Below, piece after piece: positions 29,301-35,931 of a stretch of DNA of 64,000 bases. The first letter of the stretch is position 1, and the number at the start of each line of letters is the position of its first letter. The DNA lies in assembly GCA_020852865.1 (NCBI GenBank), contig JADYZZ010000070.1:1-64000 (forward strand), in the 5' to 3' direction. A model generated the notes under the pieces. That model ran no database searches. It was not told the origin of the DNA and was given only the letters and a program-made list of their open reading frames with translations. Origin of the DNA: Rubrivivax sp. Lineage in GTDB: Bacteria; Pseudomonadota; Gammaproteobacteria; Burkholderiales; Burkholderiaceae_C. A program made the position numbers and the translations under genes.

Positions 29301-31157
29301 TCCGGCGACGTGTTCGGCAACGGCATGCTGCGCTCGCGCCGCATCAGGCTGGTGGCCGCGTTCGACCACCGCCATGTCTTCGTCGACCCGGACCCCGACT
29401 GCGAGGCCTCGTACGCCGAGCGCGAGCGCCTGTTCCGGCTGCCGCGCTCGAGCTGGGCCGACTACCGCGCCGAACTCGTCTCGGCCGGCGGGGGCGTGTG
29501 GAGCCGCAGCGAGAAGAGCGTGCCGCTGTCGCCGCAGGCGCGCGCCGTGCTCGGCATCGAGGCCGAGCAGGCGACGCCTGCCGAACTCGTCGGCGCCATC
29601 CTGCGCGCGCCGGTCGACCTGCTCTACAACGGCGGCATCGGCACCTACGTCAAGGCGAGCAGCGAGACGCACGCCGAGGTCGGCGACCGCGCCAACGACG
29701 CCGTGCGCGTGGACGGCCGCGCGCTGCGCTGCAAGGTGGTGGGCGAGGGCGGCAACCTCGGCTTCACGCAGCGCGGCCGCATCGAGGCGGCGCTGCAGGG
29801 CAACGGCGGCGCGGGCGTCGCCATCAACACCGACGCCATCGACAACTCGGCCGGCGTCGACACCTCCGACCACGAGGTGAACATCAAGATCCTGCTCGGC
29901 CTGGCCATCGCCGACGGCGAGATGACGACCAAGCAGCGCAACGCGCTGCTCGCGCAGATGACCGACGAGGTGGCCGAGCTGGTGCTGCGCGACAACTACT
30001 TCCAGACGCAGTGCCTGTCGATCACCAACCGGCTCGGAGCGCGCCTGCTCGACCAGGAGGCGCGCTTCATCCGCTTCCTCGAAAAGCAGGGGCGGCTCAA
30101 CCGCGCGATCGAATTCCTGCCCGGCGACGACGAGATCGCCGCGCGCAAGGCCGGCGGCGCGAAGCTGACCACGCCCGAGCGCGCGGTGCTCTTCGCCTAC
30201 AGCAAGATGTGGCTGTTCGACGAGATCATCGGCTCGGACCTGCCCGAGGATCCCTGGGTCGCGAGCGCGCTCGAACGCTACTTCCCGGCCACGCTGCGCG
30301 CGCGCATGGGCGCGTACATCCCGCGCCATCCGCTGCGCCGCGAGATCGTCGCCACGCATGTGCTCAACAGCATGGTCAACCGCGTCGGCGCGACCTTCGT
30401 GCACCGTGTCTGCGAGATGAGCGGCGCGGCCGCGTCCCAGGTGGTGCGCGCCTATCTGCTGGCGCGCGAGGTGTTCGGCGTGGTCGAGCTGTGGAAGCAG
30501 GTCGAGGCGCTGGACAACCGGGTGGCCGACGCGCTGCAAGCCGAGATGCTGATCCACGAGGGCTGGCTCACCTCGCGCGCGACGACCTGGTTCCTGCGCT
30601 CGCGCCGGCTGGCCGAGCCGATGGCCGGCACGATCGAGCGGCTGCGCCCGGCCGTCGACGCGCTGGCCGCGCGCCTCGCGCCGCAGGCGCAGCGCTCGGC
30701 ACTGGCCGGCGGCTGGACCGCCGCCGGCGTGCCCGCACCGCTGGCTGCGCGCATCGCCAGCGCCGAGGGTCTGCTCGACGCGCTCGATGTGGCCGAGGCC
30801 GCCGAAACGACGCAGCGCCCCTTCGACGAGGTGTGCGCCGTGCACGCGCGTGTGGGCGAGCGCCTGGGCCTGGCGCGGTTGCGTGCGCAGATCGACGGCC
30901 TGGCGAGCGACTCGTACTGGCAGGGCCGCGCCAAGGCCGCGCTCGGCGACGACCTGGCGGCGTTGCATCGTGCGCTGGCCGAGCAGGTGCTGGCCGGCGG
31001 CGCGAAGGGCGGCGAAGAGCTGGTGGCGCACTGGGAGGCGGCGCATGCGGCGCCGCTCGAGCGCGCGCGCCGGCTGCTGGCCGACCTGGCCGAGGCCAGG
31101 CAGGCCGACCTGGCGATGCTGTCGGTGGCGATGCGCGAGCTGCGCAATCTGGCATGA
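26325..31157 (+). CDS. gdhB: Large NAD-dependent glutamate dehydrogenase (GDH-160/180 class)
   Basis: 1610-aa ORF; [87 protein letters not shown]. Confidence 0.93.
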   Translation: [1610 protein letters not shown]

Positions 31158-31245
31158 GCGGCGTGCCGGGCCGGCACGCCGGCGGGCGTGCTGCCGTCGC
31201 CGGCGCGGCGTGGGCAGGCGCGCGCTCGGCAGGGCAAGTCCAACC

Positions 31246-31749
31246 ATGGAGTCTTCGATGCGTTCGATCCTCGCCGCCTGGCTGATCACGGCGCTGCTGG
31301 CTGCCTGCGATGCCCAGCGCATCGAGAAACTCGAGGAGGGCGTCGCCACCGAGGCCGACGTGCGCAAGCAGTTCGGCGAGCCGACGCTGGTGGTGGAAAA
31401 GGCCGACGGCTCCAGAGTGCTCGAGTACCCGCGCCAGCCCGAGGGCTGGACCAACTACACGATCGTGATCGGCGCCGACGGCAAGATGAGCGCGCTGCGC
31501 CAGTTGCTCACGCCGACCAACTTCGCGCAGGTCGCGCCCGGCATGCCGCAGGCGCAGGTGCGCAGCATGCTCGGCAAGCCGGCACGCCAGCGCAGGTACG
31601 CGATGAAGCCCGACGAGGAGGTCTGGCAGTGGCGCTTCATCGACGGCAACCAGAAGAAGGTGTTCGGCGTCACCTTCGACCGCGAACAGCGCGTGCTGGC
31701 CACCGGAACGAGCGAAGAACACCCCGAAGACGCGGCCGGCGGCAAGTGA
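31246..31749 (+). CDS. Lipoprotein with BamE/SmpA-OmlA-like repeats
   Basis: Lipobox LLAACDAQ; EGVATEADVRKQFGEPTLVVEKADGSRVLEY and PGMPQAQVRSMLGKPARQRRYAMKPDEEVWQWRF. Confidence 0.78.
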   Translation: MESSMRSILAAWLITALLAACDAQRIEKLEEGVATEADVRKQFGEPTLVVEKADGSRVLEYPRQPEGWTNYTIVIGADGKMSALRQLLTPTNFAQVAPGMPQAQVRSMLGKPARQRRYAMKPDEEVWQWRFIDGNQKKVFGVTFDREQRVLATGTSEEHPEDAAGGK

Positions 31750-31836
31750 GGCGCCGCGGCCGGCGCGCCACGGCGCGCGGCCGCCGGCCGCGGCCGTGTC
31801 GCTTCACGGGGCGCGCGGCTGCTGGCCGCGGCGAGC

Positions 31837-33036
31837 CTACTTCAGCTTGTGCCCGCAGTTGCCGCAGAACAGGTCATCGGTCGCGACCGATTCTGCGCAC
31901 TTGGGGCATGCCGCCGCCGCGGCCGGCGGCGGCGCGGCCGGCCGGGGCGCTGGCGGCTCCGCCGCGCTCGCTGCGCTCGCCGCGCGCCTGGCCGCCGCTG
32001 CCGCGGCAGCCTGTTCGGCCTGCGCACGCGCACGCTCGCCGGCTTCCTTGGCCGCCTCCTTGGCCTTGGCCGCCACTTCGCCGGCCTTGCGCCGGGCGTC
32101 GTCGAAGCGCGCCCTGATGGCCTGCTCGGTGGCCGTGGCGTCCAGGCCTTCGGATACGCGCAGGTAGATCAGGTTGATGCCCAGCACACCGACTTGCAGC
32201 ACGAGCGTCGCCGCCAGCGCCCACAGCACGCCGGCGCCGACGGCGCCGGCGACCGCATAGCCGCCCATCATCGAGCCCATGCCGGCAAGGATCGATCCCA
32301 TGCCGCCCGTGTCGTAGCCGCCCAGGATGGCGGCCGACATCGCGCTGGCCGGGAAGAAGCCGAACAGCAGCACGCCGCTGACGAAGGCGCCCACGAAGGA
32401 GGCGAGCACACCGACGACCAGCGACAGCGCCACCGTCTCGACCAGCCGGGCGCGCAGGATCGCCGCCGCCTTGGCGATGGCGCCGGAGATCGACGCGCCG
32501 TCCCAGACCGCGCAGATGCTGAGCGCGAAGGCGAAGAACAGGCCGAAGGCGGTGAGGCCGGCGACGATGACGGCCAGCGGAAAGACCACCGTGAACAGCA
32601 CCGGCCCGAGCCAGGGGACCTTGCACAGGAACAGCAGCAGCGCGATCGCCAGGTACAGGCCGAGCGTGGCCAGTGCGATGCCGATGGCCAGCACGATGAC
32701 CTTCGGGATGCAGACCAGGCCGTAGAGCAGTGCGTCGAGCGTCGCGCGCAGCGGCTGCCCGCGCGCCTGGTCCATCAGCAGCACGCCGGCGGCGTTCAGT
32801 CCGGTGTAGGCCAGCACCAGCGCCACCGCGCCGCCCAGCAGATAGGTCGCCGCGCTGAAGCGGCCGAACAAGGCCGCCATCAGCCCGCCGAAGAGCACCG
32901 CGGCGACGAAGCAGCCCAGCATCGCGACGGCGGCGCGCGTGTTGCGCAGGCCGGCGATCGCCTGGAACATGCTCGACAGGGCCGTCGCGGAAATGCCTCC
33001 GCTCGTGCTGCCTGCCTGCTCGACGACTGCTGCCAT
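31837..33036 (-). CDS. Multi-TM membrane protein with C-terminal zinc ribbon
   Basis: Several TM helices; C-terminal CPKCAESVATDDLFCGNCGHKLK. Confidence 0.75.
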   Translation of the reverse strand: MAAVVEQAGSTSGGISATALSSMFQAIAGLRNTRAAVAMLGCFVAAVLFGGLMAALFGRFSAATYLLGGAVALVLAYTGLNAAGVLLMDQARGQPLRATLDALLYGLVCIPKVIVLAIGIALATLGLYLAIALLLFLCKVPWLGPVLFTVVFPLAVIVAGLTAFGLFFAFALSICAVWDGASISGAIAKAAAILRARLVETVALSLVVGVLASFVGAFVSGVLLFGFFPASAMSAAILGGYDTGGMGSILAGMGSMMGGYAVAGAVGAGVLWALAATLVLQVGVLGINLIYLRVSEGLDATATEQAIRARFDDARRKAGEVAAKAKEAAKEAGERARAQAEQAAAAAAARRAASAASAAEPPAPRPAAPPPAAAAACPKCAESVATDDLFCGNCGHKLK

Positions 33037-33185
33037 CACATCCTCCGATCGTGCATTGCACGGGTTGCGCTCCACCTACGGCGTGCCCACGCCGGCCAAG
33101 CTGCCGATCACATCCTGCATTCGTGCACGGCTCGGGTTGCGCTGTGGTCCTGCACCGGGGCGGGGCAGCGCGCGGGCGCGGCCTC

Positions 33186-34421
33186 TCACTGCTGATCCGG
33201 GCGCTGGTTCCTCTGCTCGATCTCCCTCAGACGCACGCAGGTCGGATCGTTGGCGAACGCGGCCTTGGCGCACTCGCGAACGAAGCACAGCTGCTCGGCG
33301 ATCAGGTTGCGGCCGGCACAGGCATCGCGCACGGTCGGCGGCGCGGGCGGGGGCGGCGGCGGCGCGGCCGCTGCCGCCTCGCGCGCCCGCGCGGCAGCCT
33401 TGTTGCGTGCCTCCTGCTCGGCGCGCTGGCGTGCCGCCTCGGCCTCGCGCCGCTGGCGTTCGGCGGCCTCGGCCTGCTGGGCCGCCTCGGCGGCCTGGCG
33501 TGCCCTGGCTTCGCGCTCCTGCCGTTCGAGCTGCTCCTTGCTGCGGCGGGCGCGTTCGCCGGCCGCAGCCCCCGGCGACGGACGTGCGGGTGTCGGCGAC
33601 GCCTGCGGCGGCCTGGCGGCGGGCTCGGGCAAGGCGGCCTGCGGCGGGGTGTGCGCGCCGGCGGGTGCGCCGCCGGGTGCGGCGGCGGAAGCGCCGGGCG
33701 CCGCCGCCTGCACCGGCTCCGTCGGGGCCGGCAGCGCGGGCGCAGATGGGGCCACAGGCAGGCCGGTCGGCTCGGAGGCCGGCGACGCCGGCAGCGCGAC
33801 GGTGGGCTCGACCGCCGCGCTGGCGCCCGCGGCCGGTGACGAGGCCTCGCCCGATGCGGGCGTTGTCGTCGCGACTTCCGGGCCGCCGGCAGGCCTGGAC
33901 AACCACCAGTACGCGCCGGCTGCGATTGCGAGCAGGGCGACGCCAGCGGCCGCCCAGGGCAGCATGCCGCCCGCCCGCTTTGCGACGACGGCAGGAGCGG
34001 CCGCCGGCGCCTGCGGCGCGGGCTGCGACGAAGCGGCTCGAACGCCTGCCTGCGCTGCCGGCGCAGCGGGCGGGCGCGATGGTGCCGGCGGTGGTGGAGC
34101 TGGTGGCGGTGGCGGAGGCGGAGGCGGAGGCGGAGGCGGAGGCGGAGGCGGAGGCGGAGGCGATGCCGGCTGTGGCGGCGGCGCCGCGCGCCCCACGACG
34201 CGCGAACCGCTCCGCTGCGGCGGCGCACCCGCTGCCAGATCCGCCCCGCACTTGGCGCAAAAGCGCGTTGCGCTGCGGTTGCCATGGCCGCAGGCAGGGC
34301 ATGCCACGGCGTCGGGCGGTGCCGGTGCGGCCGTCGCGGGCGCCAGCGTCATGCCGCAGGCGCGGCAGAACTTCGCCGCTTCAGCGTTGTGTGCGCCGCA
34401 ACTCGGGCACGCGTGGTCCAC
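33186..34421 (-). CDS. Double zinc-ribbon protein with polyproline stretch, single TM and Cys-rich C-terminus
   Basis: CPSCGAHNAEAAKFCRACG and CPACGHGNRSATRFCAKCG; Pro(n); TM LPWAAAGVALLAIAAGAYWW; C-term ACAGRNLIAEQLCFVRECAKAAFANDPTCVRL. Confidence 0.75.
   Translation of the reverse strand: MDHACPSCGAHNAEAAKFCRACGMTLAPATAAPAPPDAVACPACGHGNRSATRFCAKCGADLAAGAPPQRSGSRVVGRAAPPPQPASPPPPPPPPPPPPPPPPPPPPAPPPPAPSRPPAAPAAQAGVRAASSQPAPQAPAAAPAVVAKRAGGMLPWAAAGVALLAIAAGAYWWLSRPAGGPEVATTTPASGEASSPAAGASAAVEPTVALPASPASEPTGLPVAPSAPALPAPTEPVQAAAPGASAAAPGGAPAGAHTPPQAALPEPAARPPQASPTPARPSPGAAAGERARRSKEQLERQEREARARQAAEAAQQAEAAERQRREAEAARQRAEQEARNKAAARAREAAAAAPPPPPPAPPTVRDACAGRNLIAEQLCFVRECAKAAFANDPTCVRLREIEQRNQRPDQQ
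34111..34158 (-). repeat. (GGCGGA)8 hexanucleotide repeat encoding polyproline
   Basis: 8 consecutive GGCGGA units on plus strand, read as Pro-Pro codons in gene 33186..34421. Confidence 0.95.
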
Positions 34422-34570
34422 CGCAAGATCCCCCGTTCGATGTCTTTTCGCCGCCGCCGGCGTCGACGGCGATGGCCGGCGTGCACCGACCGCATCGCGG
34501 TCCGCTCGGGCCGCCCACGCGAGCTTCGGACGCGGGCCATGCTAAACGTCGGCGTGAGCCGGCGCAACGG

Positions 34571-34696
34571 GACCGACGAGACGCGACCGACGAGACGCGA
34601 CCGACGAGAAGGGATCGACGAGAAGGGATCGACGAGAAGGGACAGACGAGAACGGACAGACGAGGCGGGACAGACGAGGCGGGACAGACGAGGCGC
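34571..34696. repeat. 14-bp tandem repeat array, 9 copies, intergenic
   Basis: GACCGACGAGACGC x2, GACCGACGAGAAGG, GATCGACGAGAAGG x2, GACAGACGAGAACG, GACAGACGAGGCGG x2, GACAGACGAGGCGC. Confidence 0.95.
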
Positions 34697-34865
34697 AGGC
34701 CCGGCATGGCGGGTGCGGCTTCGGCCGTCCTGCGGGTTGCCCCGGGCGGCCGGGCTCGCCGCGGCGGGCAGAATGCCGGCAGCGCCGCAGGCCGCAAGCC
34801 GCAGGCCCCGGGCCGCACGCCCCATGCAGCCGTCCGCACGGCACCACCGAGAGGAGACCCGCACG

Positions 34866-35822
34866 ATGTCCCGTCGCCATACCATCCTTGCCTTGCTCGC
34901 CCTGGGCGCGGCCGTCGCCCTGCCGGCGCAGGCCCAGCAGTTCTTCCGCATCGGCACCGGCGGCACCGCCGGCACCTACTACCCGGTGGGTGGGATGATC
35001 GCCAACGCGGTGAGCCAGCCGGGCAAGATCGTCGTCACGGCGCAGGCCAGCAACGGCTCGCTCGCCAACGTCACCGCCATCGCCGGCGGCGCGCTCGAAT
35101 CGGGCTTCTCGCAGGCCGACGTCGCCTCCTGGGCCTACAAGGGCAACGGCATCTTCGAAGGCAAGCCCAACATCCCGGGCCTGCGCCTGATCGCCAACCT
35201 CTACCCCGAGAGCGTGCATGTGGTGGTCAAGAAGGGCAGCGGCATCCGGTCGGTGGCCGATCTCAAGGGCAAGCGCGTCGCGCTCGACGAGCCCGGCTCG
35301 GGCACGCTCGTCAACGCGCGCGCGATCCTCGCCGCCTACGGCATCAAGGAGTCGGACATCAAGCCCGAGTACATCAAGCCCAACCAGGCCGGCGACAAGA
35401 TGAAGGACGGCGCGCTCGACGCCTTCTTCTTCACCGGCGGCGCACCGGCCGGCGCGATCGCCGAGCTGGCCAGCGCGGGCGGCGGCATCGACATCCTGTC
35501 GATCGAAGGCGCCGCCGCCGAGCAGCTCAAGAAGACGAGCGGCTTCTTCGCCGACGACCTGATCGCCGCCGACACCTACAAGGGCGTGGGCCAGGTGAAG
35601 ACCTTGGCCGTCGGTGCGCAGTGGGTCACCAGCGACAAGGCCGATGCCGGCACGGTGTACGAGATCACCAAGGCGCTGTTCGCCGACGCCGCGCAGAAGG
35701 CGCTCGCCGCCGGCCACGCCAAGGGCAGGTTCATCACCAAGGAAAACGCCGTCAAGGGAGCGGGCATCCCGTTCCACGCCGGCGCCGAGCGCTACTACCG
35801 CGAAGCGGGCGTGCTGAAGTAG
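34866..35822 (+). CDS. TAXI-family TRAP transporter solute-binding protein
   Basis: Signal peptide; FFRIGTGGTAGTYYPVGGMIANAVS. Confidence 0.94.
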   Translation: MSRRHTILALLALGAAVALPAQAQQFFRIGTGGTAGTYYPVGGMIANAVSQPGKIVVTAQASNGSLANVTAIAGGALESGFSQADVASWAYKGNGIFEGKPNIPGLRLIANLYPESVHVVVKKGSGIRSVADLKGKRVALDEPGSGTLVNARAILAAYGIKESDIKPEYIKPNQAGDKMKDGALDAFFFTGGAPAGAIAELASAGGGIDILSIEGAAAEQLKKTSGFFADDLIAADTYKGVGQVKTLAVGAQWVTSDKADAGTVYEITKALFADAAQKALAAGHAKGRFITKENAVKGAGIPFHAGAERYYREAGVLK

Positions 35823-35853
35823 GGGCGCCGCAAGGGCGCGAGGCCGCAAGGCA

Positions 35854-35893
35854 CCGGGGGCGGCCGCGGCCGAGGGCCTGCGGCCGCCCCCGG
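35854..35893 (+). other. Large hairpin between TAXI binding protein and permease genes
   Basis: CCGGGGGCGGCCGC...GCGGCCGCCCCCGG perfect 14-bp stem, 12-nt loop. Confidence 0.6.
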
Positions 35894-35931
35894 GTGCATT
35901 CGAGGCCCGGCGCGCCCGGATCGATCCACCC

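Noticed and set aside
25745-31285. Very long overlapping ORFs in alternative frames (e.g. 25745..31285 + 1846 aa, 15403..18795 + 1130 aa, 35752..40089 - 1445 aa, 28731..31454 - 907 aa, 25983..28625 - 880 aa)
   Set aside because: Shadow ORFs caused by high GC and scarcity of stop codons. Composition is Arg/Ala/Gly/His-rich with no recognisable domains, and each lies opposite or out of frame with a strongly supported gene.
34571-34696. CRISPR-like array
   Set aside because: 14-bp units are directly contiguous with no spacers and there are no cas genes; it is a simple tandem repeat.
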